Source: Paludibacterium purpuratum (lineage in GTDB: Bacteria > Pseudomonadota > Gammaproteobacteria > Burkholderiales > Chromobacteriaceae). Taken from it: a DNA stretch of 64,000 bases. The stretch's first letter is position 1, and each line of letters starts with the position of its first letter. Made by a program: the position numbers and the translations under genes. Where the stretch lies: assembly GCF_004363805.1 (NCBI RefSeq), contig NZ_SNZP01000015.1, positions 1-64,000 on the forward strand, written 5' to 3'. Below, piece by piece: positions 1 to 7,351 of the stretch. The notes under the pieces were generated by a model. It ran no database searches, was not told the DNA's origin, and worked only from the letters and a program-made list of their open reading frames with translations.

Positions 1-438
1 ACGCAGGGAGATCTGAGCAATCCGCTCAAACCAAATATCCACTTGGAGATTACCTCGGGGGAAGGTATTGCTGGCGTTACCAGCCCATCCTCCCTATCCA
101 CCAAGCAAATTCAAGCCCTGTACGACACCATCGTCAAAACCATCCGTATCCGTCCAATCGGCGGACACGACAAAACCTCCGATGCCACGCCTGCCGCCCC
201 AAAGGTTCCAGATCGTCTGCCCTTAGGTAGCAAGGTGGCCAGTGGCCGGCCTTGCCCTGAAAGCGGTCTATGGCAATGCACGCATCCACAGGCCATGCCA
301 CGGCAGCAGTCGTTCACGATAGGCCAGACTATGCCGTCGGTGCTGGTGCCGAACCAGCGTAGTCTTTGGCAAAAGCTGAAAGGCACGCCAGAGGAACTGG
401 CCATCGATAGCGAATGGGAATTAGTGCAGCATGGCTAG
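1..438 (+). CDS. C-terminal fragment of probable T6SS Tli4-family immunity protein
   Basis: The reading frame is open from the first base of the window, so the N-terminus lies outside. About 145 residues remain. An early stretch reads as the end of a Tli4-like domain (a helix followed by TIRIRP). After a Pro/Ala-rich linker comes a small module with CPESGLWQC, an F-x-I-G-x-T-M-P turn and a final SLWQKLKG...WELV block. I recall this module from the C-termini of Tli4-type immunity proteins, which neutralise Tle4 phospholipase effectors of the type VI secretion system. Family assignment is from remembered motifs, not a search. The stop codon TAG is at 436-438, and the next gene begins at the very next base, suggesting co-transcription. 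The alternative is an uncharacterised accessory protein with the same C-terminal module. Confidence 0.45.
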   Translation, partial: TQGDLSNPLKPNIHLEITSGEGIAGVTSPSSLSTKQIQALYDTIVKTIRIRPIGGHDKTSDATPAAPKVPDRLPLGSKVASGRPCPESGLWQCTHPQAMPRQQSFTIGQTMPSVLVPNQRSLWQKLKGTPEELAIDSEWELVQHG

Positions 439-1161
439 GTGTTTCCTATGCTGAGACGAAACCTCACTCCCAAATTCGACAGTCTTCCCCCTGCCGTCAA
501 AGAAGCGATCCAGGCCTGGGTGCCGCTTAAAAACGGCCGGCCGCCGCATCATCCGGAACGCATGGCCTGTCTGGCGGTGATGCAGGCCATTGCCCGTGCC
601 TGGGGCGGCGAGTGTCTGTCGAGGCTTTACCTGAACATGCAGCGCCCGCTGACATTCCGCTGCAAGGAGGGCCATGTTTGGCAAGGCACGCCGGCCAATC
701 TGTTGTACGGCACATTCTGCCCGCAGTGTTACAACCATGGCCGGGAAACCTTGCAAGGCGTCAAAGCGTTCGCCAGATCGCGGGGATTGACCTGCTTATC
801 GAAGCATTACATCAAAAACTCACAGCCACTTCGCTGGCGCTGCGGCAAGGGGCATGAGTGGACGACGCCATTGTGTAATTTGCGCAGTGGCACGGGCTGT
901 CCAGAGTGCTATCGCGAGCGGGTTTATCACACGCTGCAGGAGATGCAGGACATTGCCAAAGCGCGCGGCGGGGTCTGCTTGTCAGAGCACTATGGCAATG
1001 TCGATCACAAGTTGACCTGGCAGTGTCATCGCGGTCACATCTGGGATGCGCCACCTGCGCGCATTTTGACGGGGGCGTGGTGCCGGCAATGCGCCCAGTT
1101 GGAACGTATCGGCAAATCGAACCCCACCGCCAAGCTCAAATATCTGCCGGCCAAGAAATAA
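439..1161 (+). CDS. Protein with three tandem zinc-ribbon repeats (DUF4379-like)
   Basis: 240 residues from a GTG at 439; an ATG at 448 is an equally good start. From about residue 50 the protein is three copies of one unit of about 60 residues: A-x-x-x-GG-x-CLS-x-x-Y, then a CxxGH-x-W (CKEGHVW, CGKGHEW, CHRGHIW), then a CPQC/CPECY/CRQC knuckle. Each unit therefore offers four Cys or Cys/His ligands, as in the probable zinc-ribbon family PF14311 (DUF4379). These proteins are often found near mobile or defence genes, and some are fused to nucleases. No catalytic domain is visible here, and the N-terminal 45 residues are not recognised. It abuts the putative immunity gene with no gap. Function unknown; nucleic-acid binding is a guess. 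Confidence 0.7.
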   Translation: MFPMLRRNLTPKFDSLPPAVKEAIQAWVPLKNGRPPHHPERMACLAVMQAIARAWGGECLSRLYLNMQRPLTFRCKEGHVWQGTPANLLYGTFCPQCYNHGRETLQGVKAFARSRGLTCLSKHYIKNSQPLRWRCGKGHEWTTPLCNLRSGTGCPECYRERVYHTLQEMQDIAKARGGVCLSEHYGNVDHKLTWQCHRGHIWDAPPARILTGAWCRQCAQLERIGKSNPTAKLKYLPAKK

Positions 1162-1348
1162 TCGCGGCTCGGCCAATCCTGAACCGATGGCACGTAATTT
1201 CAGCATTTTCTGACGGTCGCGCTTGGTTGTCAGTGTGTGTCTGCCTGGGTAATCTACTGGTGCGGCATTTGCCGCGAAGAGGCGCGGGCTCGGGGTGTTC
1301 TCACCACCCCGGACCCGCTGGCCAAACCAACTCATCATAGGAGTCAGT

Positions 1349-1606
1349 ATGGTTGCCAATCATGTTAAAGCAGTCCCTGTCTTTTCTCAAAACCCGGATT
1401 CCCGCCAGCAGCAACTCTTTTCGCTGATTTCCATGTTGTGCACGCCGCGTCGCAGTCGTCCAAATTCCGACGAGTGCCGTTTGATCGTCGATAGCCGCTT
1501 GCCGTGGGCGTTCGAGCCGATCGATGGCAACACTTCATGGTTATATCTACCGCAGGTCGCGCAGGCGCGTCGGCTGGCAGGTTGCCTGGTTCTAACGGCC
1601 GATTAA
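1349..1606 (+). CDS. Small hypothetical protein (85 aa)
   Basis: ATG at 1349 is preceded by TAGGAG at 1338-1343, a good ribosome binding site, so I prefer it to the upstream in-frame start at 1295. The 85-residue product is basic in the middle (CTPRRSRP) and has no signal peptide, membrane segment or motif I recognise. It stands alone, 187 bases after the zinc-ribbon gene and facing the cytochrome c' gene. A hairpin follows shortly after its stop codon. Coding potential rests on the ribosome binding site and an uninterrupted frame only. Confidence 0.45.
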   Translation: MVANHVKAVPVFSQNPDSRQQQLFSLISMLCTPRRSRPNSDECRLIVDSRLPWAFEPIDGNTSWLYLPQVAQARRLAGCLVLTAD

Positions 1607-1623
1607 CGGCCTTCGGCGGAGGC

Positions 1624-1640
1624 GGGGAGCGAAGCTCCCC
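1624..1640. terminator. Short GC hairpin between convergent genes
   Basis: GGGGAGC/GCTCCCC stem with a GAA loop lies between the small hypothetical gene and the convergent cytochrome c' gene. There is no T-tract on either strand, so it is terminator-like only. Confidence 0.4.
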
Positions 1641-1652
1641 GGCCGGGATCGG

Positions 1653-2087
1653 TCAGACCTTCGGGCCGCGGAAGCTGTCGTGGCAGGTCTTACAGCTTTG
1701 CGATACCAGGTCGTACTGCTTGCGGATGGTGGCCAGATCGGCATTGTGCGCGGCCGCGTCGAGGTCGTCGACGGCCTTGAGGAAATTCTCTTTGGCGGTC
1801 TGGAATTTGGCCGGTTGGCTCCAGATCTCGGGTTTGGCCCGGCTCTTGGCGTCGATGCTGTGCGGCGCGAACAGGGTGAACGGCTGGGTTGCCGCCAATT
1901 TCAGCGCATCGGCGTGTTGAATAAAGTCGGCCTTGTTGTAGGGCGCGCGACCGCGGACGACCACGCCCATCGGTTCGAATTGCTGCAGGATTTTCTTGAA
2001 GGCTTGTTGGCGTTCTGCGCCGCCGGGTTCGGCAGCCACCGGCATGGCGAGTATGGCCAGCAGCGTTGTCAGAAGCAGTTTCTTCAT
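1653..2087 (-). CDS. Cytochrome c' (class II c-type cytochrome), periplasmic
   Basis: 144 residues, the usual size for a cytochrome c' precursor. The N-terminus MKKLLLTTLLAILAMPVAAE is a Sec signal peptide with an AxA cleavage site near residue 19, which fixes the start at 2087 rather than the longer frame up to 2222. The haem-binding CKTCH motif sits close to the C-terminus (about residue 133), as expected for the four-helix-bundle class II cytochromes. These bind haem with an open or weakly liganded distal face and are implicated in NO binding or electron transfer. The gene is transcribed away from zur. The Zur box lies about 120 bases upstream of its start, so zinc control of this gene cannot be excluded. 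Confidence 0.9.
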   Translation of the reverse strand: MKKLLLTTLLAILAMPVAAEPGGAERQQAFKKILQQFEPMGVVVRGRAPYNKADFIQHADALKLAATQPFTLFAPHSIDAKSRAKPEIWSQPAKFQTAKENFLKAVDDLDAAAHNADLATIRKQYDLVSQSCKTCHDSFRGPKV

Positions 2088-2205
2088 GGTTTCAAATTCA
2101 TGGTTGGGTCGATAGGCACCGCTGTGTTGCACGGTGAAATGTGGGTATTTTATCACGATGGGATAAAGTTGCTTAAGCAGGGCGGTTAAAACTTGTAAAG
2201 GCAAA

Positions 2206-2222
2206 ATGTTATAATATAACAT
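2206..2222. promoter_or_regulatory. Zur box (zinc-uptake regulator operator)
   Basis: ATGTTATAATATAACAT is a perfect 17-bp palindrome (8+1+8). It extends as A-A-A/T-T-x further out and lies 28 bases before the zur start. It matches the known proteobacterial Zur consensus GTTATA-n-TATAAC. It contains TATAAT, so Zur binding would cover a -10 element. This implies autoregulation of the zur-cobW operon under zinc repletion. Confidence 0.85.
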
Positions 2223-2249
2223 CTTGTTTTTTTATACGGGTAGCGCTTG

Positions 2250-2687
2250 ATGGATGTGCAAAGCTTTGTGGCCGAGGCCGAGCGCCATTGCCTGTCGCGC
2301 GGCTGCAAAATGACGGCGTTGCGTCGTCAGGTGCTGGAGCTGGTGTTGCGCCATGATGGCGTGGTGAAGGCCTATCAAGTGCTGGCCGACCTGCAGCAGG
2401 AACGCGGAGGCAGTGCGGCGCCGCCGACGGTATACCGGGCACTGGATTTCCTGGTGGAGCAGGGGCTGTTGCATCGGGTCGAGGCGCTTAACGGTTATAT
2501 CGTCTGCGACCATTTCGGCTGTGCGCACGAATCGTTGTTCCTGGTGTGCGGCCGCTGCGGTGCCATTTGCGAATTGGATGCCGCGTCCAGTCTATCGAGC
2601 CTGTCCGCCGCCACGGCGGCGGTCGGCTTCGTATTACAAGCGCAGAACCTGGTTTTGGCCGGAACATGCCAGCGGTGTCTGTCATGA
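2250..2687 (+). CDS. zur: Zinc uptake regulator Zur (Fur family)
   Basis: 145 residues from the ATG at 2250; a TTG immediately upstream would add one residue. The N-terminal winged helix includes a MTALRRQVLELVL segment and PTVYRALDFLVEQGLLHRVE, the recognition helix region typical of Zur/Fur. The C-terminal dimerisation half carries CxxC (VCGRCG) and a final CQRC, the four-cysteine structural zinc site. A histidine-rich stretch (CDHFGCAHE) supplies sensory zinc ligands. It acts as a cytosolic Zn-dependent repressor. The canonical Zur box at 2206-2222 and the translationally coupled downstream COG0523 GTPase make Zur far more likely than Fur or PerR. Its stop overlaps the next start (ATGA). 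Confidence 0.92.
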   Translation: MDVQSFVAEAERHCLSRGCKMTALRRQVLELVLRHDGVVKAYQVLADLQQERGGSAAPPTVYRALDFLVEQGLLHRVEALNGYIVCDHFGCAHESLFLVCGRCGAICELDAASSLSSLSAATAAVGFVLQAQNLVLAGTCQRCLS

Positions 2688-3604
2688 AGCAAACCGTCGT
2701 CAATCTTTTTACCGGCTTTCTCGGTGTTGGCAAGACCACGGCGCTGCGTTATCTGATCGCGCATCAGCCGCCCGATGAGAAATGGGCGATTATCGTCAAC
2801 GAATTCGGCGAGGTGGGGATCGACGGTGCGGTGCTGTCGGACGGCGAGGTGCCGGTGGCGGAAATCGCCGGCGGTTGCTTGTGCTGCGTGGCCGGGCCGC
2901 AGATGACGGCGACGGTGGCGACGCTGCTGCGCCGCGCCAAGCCCGACCGGTTGCTGATCGAGGCCAGTGGCCTGGCGCACGCCGCCGGGGTGATCGACGA
3001 ATTACGTCAGCCGCCATTGTCGGAGGCGCTGACGGTGGGCGCGGTGCTGACCCTGGTCGATCCGCGTCAGTTCGTCGACGGCCAGTACCAGCGTCAACCG
3101 ATGTATCGCGATCAGATCACGCTGGCGGATGTGCTGGTGGCCAATAAGGTCGATCTGGCGGATGTGCCGACATTGGAAGCGTTCCGGCATCAGACGGCGG
3201 CACTGTTCCCGCCCAAGGCGCTGGTCGCCGAGGTGCGCGACGGTGCCGTGGATCCCGCATGGCTCAAATTGGACAATACCGCGCGCACACAGCTCTACCG
3301 GCCGCGGCTGACGCGCGAAATGCCGTCGGATTGGCAGTCGCGGGGCTGGACGTTGGCGCCGGAACTGGCCTTCGACGGCGAGCGGCTGGTCGCGTTTTTC
3401 GATAGCCTGCCGCGCCGTGTTCCCGGATTGCAGCGCGCCAAGGGGGTGTTTCGCGTGTTGGACGATTGGGTCTGGCTCAATTGGACCGATGGCCAGTGGG
3501 GTGCAACCCAGGTGGCTTGGCGGCGCGATAATCGTTTCGAGCTGATCGCACCGCAGATCGACGAGGCCGAGGTCGAGGCCGCCCTGCGTGCCTGCCTGTG
3601 CTAG
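2684..3604 (+). CDS. CobW/COG0523-family GTPase, probable zinc metallochaperone
   Basis: 306 residues from the ATG at 2684, which overlaps the zur stop codon; earlier in-frame starts lie inside zur and are ignored. The G1 loop is GFLGVGKTT near the N-terminus. The metal-binding signature is GGCLCC (CxCC, around residue 65), there is an NKVDL specificity motif around residue 150, and a CobW C-terminal domain follows. COG0523 proteins under Zur control (ZigA/ZagA/YeiR type) deliver zinc to client enzymes during zinc starvation. The Zur-box operon places this copy there rather than in cobalamin synthesis, since no cob genes are nearby. The client protein is unknown. Confidence 0.88.
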   Translation: MKQTVVNLFTGFLGVGKTTALRYLIAHQPPDEKWAIIVNEFGEVGIDGAVLSDGEVPVAEIAGGCLCCVAGPQMTATVATLLRRAKPDRLLIEASGLAHAAGVIDELRQPPLSEALTVGAVLTLVDPRQFVDGQYQRQPMYRDQITLADVLVANKVDLADVPTLEAFRHQTAALFPPKALVAEVRDGAVDPAWLKLDNTARTQLYRPRLTREMPSDWQSRGWTLAPELAFDGERLVAFFDSLPRRVPGLQRAKGVFRVLDDWVWLNWTDGQWGATQVAWRRDNRFELIAPQIDEAEVEAALRACLC

Positions 3605-3617
3605 GGTCCCTAGATAT

Positions 3618-4277
3618 TTAGAACAACAGGCGCGCCAATTGAACCGCGCCGAGAATGGATACCGCCAGGCCGGCGGCAGTGCGCACGGCCTGGCGCTGCA
3701 GGCGTTCGCGCAGCGCATCGGCAAATAGGCCCATGGCCAGCAGATTGGGCAAGGTGCCCAGGCCGAAGCACAACATGATCAGCGCGCCATCGAGCGCATG
3801 GCCGCTGGCCAGCGCGGAGATGCCGGCGCTGTAGACCAGACCGCACGGTACCCAACCCCAGACTGCGCCGGCCAGTACCGCTTGGCCGGCATGGCGGATG
3901 GGCAGCAGGCGTCGAACCAACGGCTGCAATCGGCGCCAGATCGGTTGCCCGAGGCGCTCGATGCGGGTGACAAACGCGGACAGGCCGGCCAGGTACAGGC
4001 CGATCGCGATGATCATCACGTTGGCGAGCAAGTAAAGGGCGAACTGTAGCGGCTGGGCGCGCAGCAAGGTCGCGCCGGCCAGTCCGCCGAGCAGGGCGCC
4101 GATCAGTACGTAGCTCGTCAGGCGTCCGAGATTGAATCCCAATAGCATGACGTATCGGTTTTTGCCCGCCGGCAGATTGAAGGTCAAGGCGGCGACAATA
4201 CCGCCGCACATGCCGACGCAATGCCCGCCACCAAGCAATCCTGCCAGGAAAATAACCAATAGGCTGGTTTCGATCAT
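3618..4277 (-). CDS. TauE/SafE-like (DsbD-TM-type) inner-membrane protein
   Basis: 219 residues with about six hydrophobic segments. The N-terminal GGGHCVGMCGGI and the mid-protein VPCGLVYSAG repeat are the hallmark of the PF13386 group, annotated as sulfite exporter TauE/SafE family but related to the DsbD membrane domain. In many proteobacteria members sit beside cytochrome cbb3 oxidase assembly genes and are linked to copper or haem-copper oxidase maturation. The paired Cys residues in TM1 and the central TM could pass reductant or bind metal. Here it is convergent with cobW and has no oxidase neighbours, so substrate and role remain open. Confidence 0.75.
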   Translation of the reverse strand: MIETSLLVIFLAGLLGGGHCVGMCGGIVAALTFNLPAGKNRYVMLLGFNLGRLTSYVLIGALLGGLAGATLLRAQPLQFALYLLANVMIIAIGLYLAGLSAFVTRIERLGQPIWRRLQPLVRRLLPIRHAGQAVLAGAVWGWVPCGLVYSAGISALASGHALDGALIMLCFGLGTLPNLLAMGLFADALRERLQRQAVRTAAGLAVSILGAVQLARLLF

Positions 4278-4476
4278 CTGGAAAATGGCAAGTAAAAGGC
4301 CATTTTACCAGCACTTATTACATACCTGTTTGTCTACATTATCTTCAATGTCATAAATTTTTAGGCGGCGATTGTTGTTGCATTTGATTGGCCGCCAACT
4401 AGAAACAAAACAAAGGGGGCGTTTGCCTGCGTAAGCTGGCGGGCGTCATTCTTTCCGATGCATGGCAAGGAAGACC

Positions 4477-5259
4477 ATGATGCCTTTTCTGACGTTGGAA
4501 CACTTGGGCCGAACGGCCATCGTGACCATGAATCATCCGCCTGCCAACTTGTTGACGGCCGAGAGTCTGCAGGCGCTGTCGGCCCAGTTGTCGATATTGC
4601 AGGGCGACAAATCCGTTCGGGCGCTGGTGTTGACCGGTGCGGGCGAAACCTACTTTTCGGCGGGACTGTCGCTGGTGATGTTGGCCGCCGGCGAGCAGGC
4701 GCCGGCGGAAGGTCTGATCGATTTGCTGAGCGGAGTATGTCGGCAACTGCGTGAATTCCATGGCGTGACGGTCGCGGCGGTGAACGGGGTCGCGCTCGGC
4801 GCCGGCCTGGAGTGCGCATTGTCCTGCAATTTCGTTATTGCCGAACGTGGCGCGATTCTGGGGATGCCGCAGGCGCGGGTCGGGTTGATTCCGGGGGCGG
4901 GCGGCATCAAGTTGTTGGCTGACAAGGTGGGGCAGGCGTGGACCCGGCGTATGGTGCTGGCCGGCGAGACACTGGATGCGGAACGCGCTTACCAGGTTGG
5001 CTTGATCGAAGAGGTGGTGGATGGCGGCTTCGCCAAGATCGTCGCGGTCAGCTTGGCGGACAAAGTTGCGCGCCAGGGGCCGGAAGCGACCGCGTTGGCG
5101 CAAAGCCTGATCGATGCGGCGCCGCTGTTGTCTTTCGACGAGCATCTGCGGCAGGCGCGTCATGGCTACTTGCAACTGATCGGCGGCGAGGAACAGCGGC
5201 TCGGTGTGGCCGCCTTTCTGGACAAGCGCTCGCCGCCGTGGTGCGAGGATGAGGACTAG
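4477..5259 (+). CDS. Enoyl-CoA hydratase/isomerase (crotonase) family protein
   Basis: 260 residues from 4477. Three starts compete (4462, 4477, 4480); AAGGAAG at 4467-4473 spaces best for 4477/4480. The crotonase fold is clear: TGAGETYFSAG forms part of the oxyanion hole, and VNGVALGAGLECALSC carries the Glu112 corresponding to hydratase Glu144. The second hydratase catalytic Glu, normally in a G-x-PE motif, is Gln here (GMPQARVGLIPGAGG, Gln132). The protein may therefore be a different crotonase (isomerase, hydrolase or decarboxylase type) rather than a standard hydratase. It stands alone, convergent with the NTF2-like gene and distant from the fad cluster. Confidence 0.8.
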   Translation: MMPFLTLEHLGRTAIVTMNHPPANLLTAESLQALSAQLSILQGDKSVRALVLTGAGETYFSAGLSLVMLAAGEQAPAEGLIDLLSGVCRQLREFHGVTVAAVNGVALGAGLECALSCNFVIAERGAILGMPQARVGLIPGAGGIKLLADKVGQAWTRRMVLAGETLDAERAYQVGLIEEVVDGGFAKIVAVSLADKVARQGPEATALAQSLIDAAPLLSFDEHLRQARHGYLQLIGGEEQRLGVAAFLDKRSPPWCEDED

Positions 5260-5264
5260 CGCCC

Positions 5265-5648
5265 TTAGCACGACCCTAGGTCGCGATCGACGTTGTCTCC
5301 TTGCTCTAAGCGAGTCAACTCCTCACAGCGTACAATCCGGCCGGCCTGGATGGTGAAGACGGCGATGACTTTATAGAACGTCTGCGTGGCGTCGGATTTT
5401 TTGACTGTGACGTAGTGCACACTGACGACTTTGTCATCTTGTGCGATCAGTTGGTCGATTCGCAGATCGAGACTTTCCACCCGCTGATGTAGCGTGGCCA
5501 AGTGGCGCACAAAGGATGTGTAATCGAGTTGCTTGCCGTCGACCAGTTGGGTGTAGGACGGCGCGAAATAGCGTTCGACCAGTCCGGGCTCGGTCGCGCC
5601 GCTTAGTACCGTTTGCAGGGCTTCGGTGACCAAATTTGCGTGGTTCAT
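5265..5648 (-). CDS. NTF2-like (SnoaL-type) small protein
   Basis: 127 residues starting at 5648 (MNHANLVTEA), with a weak GAGG Shine-Dalgarno; the longer frame to 5753 would overlap the divergent AraC start. The sequence fits a cone-shaped NTF2 fold: helical first half (VERYFAPSYTQLVDGK) and beta-rich second half (VVSVHYVTVKKSD...FYKVIAVFTIQAGRIV). Such proteins are ligand-binding or polyketide-cyclase-like enzymes of unknown substrate. It is divergent from the AraC-family gene with a 97-bp shared intergenic region, so it is the most likely target of that regulator. Confidence 0.75.
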   Translation of the reverse strand: MNHANLVTEALQTVLSGATEPGLVERYFAPSYTQLVDGKQLDYTSFVRHLATLHQRVESLDLRIDQLIAQDDKVVSVHYVTVKKSDATQTFYKVIAVFTIQAGRIVRCEELTRLEQGDNVDRDLGSC

Positions 5649-5745
5649 GTTGTGTGCCTCAGTGGTTGCGTGAGTCACCATTGTCCGGCAAGACGAATCG
5701 ATATAATTTCTGTATTTTTTCAATGAATATCTTGATCGGATCAAT

Positions 5746-6474
5746 GTGCCCAATGTAACCGTGATGCCATTGCACCATGATCGTTCAGCCGAGACCGGGC
5801 CGCACGCGCATGAAACCGGCCAGCTCTTCGTGGTGCGCGCCGGAACCCTGAGCGTGGCCGCCGATCACGTGCGCTGGTTGGTGCCGGCAGGTTGCATGGG
5901 GTGGGTGCCGCCCGGTTGCGCGCACGAGGCGCGATATCCGAGTGTGGTCGAGGGCGTGTCGGCCTATGTCGAGTTCGCTTGGTCCAGTCGGAACATGCCG
6001 CGCACGCTTAAAGTGGTGACGTTGACACCGTTAGTGAACGAATCGCTGGTGCTGGCGCTGGATGAGGCTCTGCCGCCGGCGCGGCGCGAACTGTATTGGC
6101 ATGTCCTTGCCGACGCGTTGACCCATCTGCCAGCCATGGCCGCCGGGGTGCGCATGCCGCAGAACCGACGCTTGTTGCGTGTGGCTCAGACCCTGCTCGC
6201 GGCGCCGGACGACGATGCCGGGCTGGATGTTTGGGCGCTGCGGGCGGATATGTCGCGCAGTACTTTCATTCGCCATTTTCAAGCCGAGACCGGCTTGGGG
6301 TTCGGCGAGTGGCGGCAGCAGTTGCGGGTCTGGCACGCGCTGGGTCTGTTGGCCGAAGGTCGGTCGGTCACCGAAGTGGCGCTGGCGGTGGGGTATCGCA
6401 GCCCGAGTGCCTTTATTCAGGTTTTTCGTCGGCTGCATGGAGTGACGCCGTCGGCTTTCTCGGGAAGGGAATAA
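5746..6474 (+). CDS. AraC-family regulator with N-terminal cupin
   Basis: 242 residues from a GTG at 5746; an internal ATG at 5764 is an alternative. The N-terminal cupin holds the pattern GPHAHETGQLFVVRAG and later PPGCAHEARY, typical of effector-binding AraC sensors. The C-terminal AraC domain contains both helix-turn-helices: MSRSTFIRHFQAETGLGFGEW and VTEVALAVGYRSPSAFIQVF. It probably controls the divergent NTF2-like gene at 5265-5648 in response to a small aromatic or hydrophobic ligand; that ligand class is a guess. A strong hairpin follows directly after the stop. Confidence 0.88.
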   Translation: MPNVTVMPLHHDRSAETGPHAHETGQLFVVRAGTLSVAADHVRWLVPAGCMGWVPPGCAHEARYPSVVEGVSAYVEFAWSSRNMPRTLKVVTLTPLVNESLVLALDEALPPARRELYWHVLADALTHLPAMAAGVRMPQNRRLLRVAQTLLAAPDDDAGLDVWALRADMSRSTFIRHFQAETGLGFGEWRQQLRVWHALGLLAEGRSVTEVALAVGYRSPSAFIQVFRRLHGVTPSAFSGRE

Positions 6475-6477
6475 ATG

Positions 6478-6513
6478 CCGAAGCCGCGACTTCTTGCGAG
6501 GTCGCGGCTTCGG
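6478..6513. terminator. Strong hairpin between AraC gene and parvulin gene
   Basis: A 13-bp perfect stem (CCGAAGCCGCGAC/GTCGCGGCTTCGG) with a 10-nt loop sits between the convergent ends of the AraC and parvulin genes. The T-tracts are weak, so it is a probable bidirectional terminator. Confidence 0.65.
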
Positions 6514-6533
6514 TTGTTCGGCGCGAGGCCGAA

Positions 6534-7325
6534 TTACTGCTGGATCTTGGCCTTGGCCTTCAGATCGGCGATGTACTGCTGGATGCGTTGCGATTGCAAC
6601 TGTTGCTCAAGTTGCGGGCGCAGAGCGTCCATTTGCGGGAATGCTTCGGTACGCACGTCGTCGAGCTTGATGATGTGCCAGCCATACTGGGTTTGAACCG
6701 GCTTGCTGCTGATCTGCCCCTTGGCCAGCTTGGTCATCGCATCGCCGAACGGGCCGACAAAGCTTTCCGCATCGTTCCAGCCTAGGTCGCCGCCGTTGCC
6801 CTTGCTGCCCGGGTCGATCGATTTTTCCTTGGCAAGCGCGGCAAACGGTTTGCCCTTCTTGAGTGCGACGAGCACTGCGTTGGCTTCGGCCTCGGTTTTT
6901 ACCAGAATGTGCTGAGCGTGATAGCTCTTCTTCGGCGGTGTGGCGGCCTTGAGCTTATCGTACGCGGCCTTGATGTCGCTATCGGTGACCGGGGTGGTGG
7001 CGACGAATTGCTTGATCAACTGGTTGGCAAGCGTCATGGCCTCGGCGTTCTCGATTTCGGCGCGCACATCCGGCTGCTTGTCGATGCCCTTGCGCACGGC
7101 CTCTTGGCGCAGTACTTCGGCGGTGATCAGTTGCTGCTTGACCATCTCCGGCAGGCGCGGATCGGCCTGCTGCCCTTGGGCTTGTGCCTGGGCGCTCATC
7201 ATCTTGGTGACGGCGTCGACTCGTGCCTGGGAGATCTGGCTGCCATTGACTTGAATGTCGGCGGCCAAGACGGCGCTAGCGGCGAAGACGCAGGCGAGAG
7301 CGCCCGCGATCAAGGTCTTTTTCAT
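6534..7325 (-). CDS. Periplasmic parvulin-type peptidyl-prolyl isomerase
   Basis: 263 residues. A Sec signal peptide (MKKTLIAGALACVFAASAVLA) is followed by a SurA/PrsA-like helical chaperone region, then a complete rotamase domain. That domain shows QHILVKTEAEA, SIDPGSKGNGGDLGW and YGWHIIKLDDVR, so both histidines and the GGDLGW core expected of an active parvulin are present. A C-terminal helix rich in Gln follows. It would catalyse cis-trans proline isomerisation during outer-membrane or secreted protein folding. It is the downstream member of a tandem pair; the upstream parvulin has lost several of these residues. Confidence 0.92.
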   Translation of the reverse strand: MKKTLIAGALACVFAASAVLAADIQVNGSQISQARVDAVTKMMSAQAQAQGQQADPRLPEMVKQQLITAEVLRQEAVRKGIDKQPDVRAEIENAEAMTLANQLIKQFVATTPVTDSDIKAAYDKLKAATPPKKSYHAQHILVKTEAEANAVLVALKKGKPFAALAKEKSIDPGSKGNGGDLGWNDAESFVGPFGDAMTKLAKGQISSKPVQTQYGWHIIKLDDVRTEAFPQMDALRPQLEQQLQSQRIQQYIADLKAKAKIQQ

Positions 7326-7351
7326 TTGTGTTCCGTCTTCAATTCAATCGG

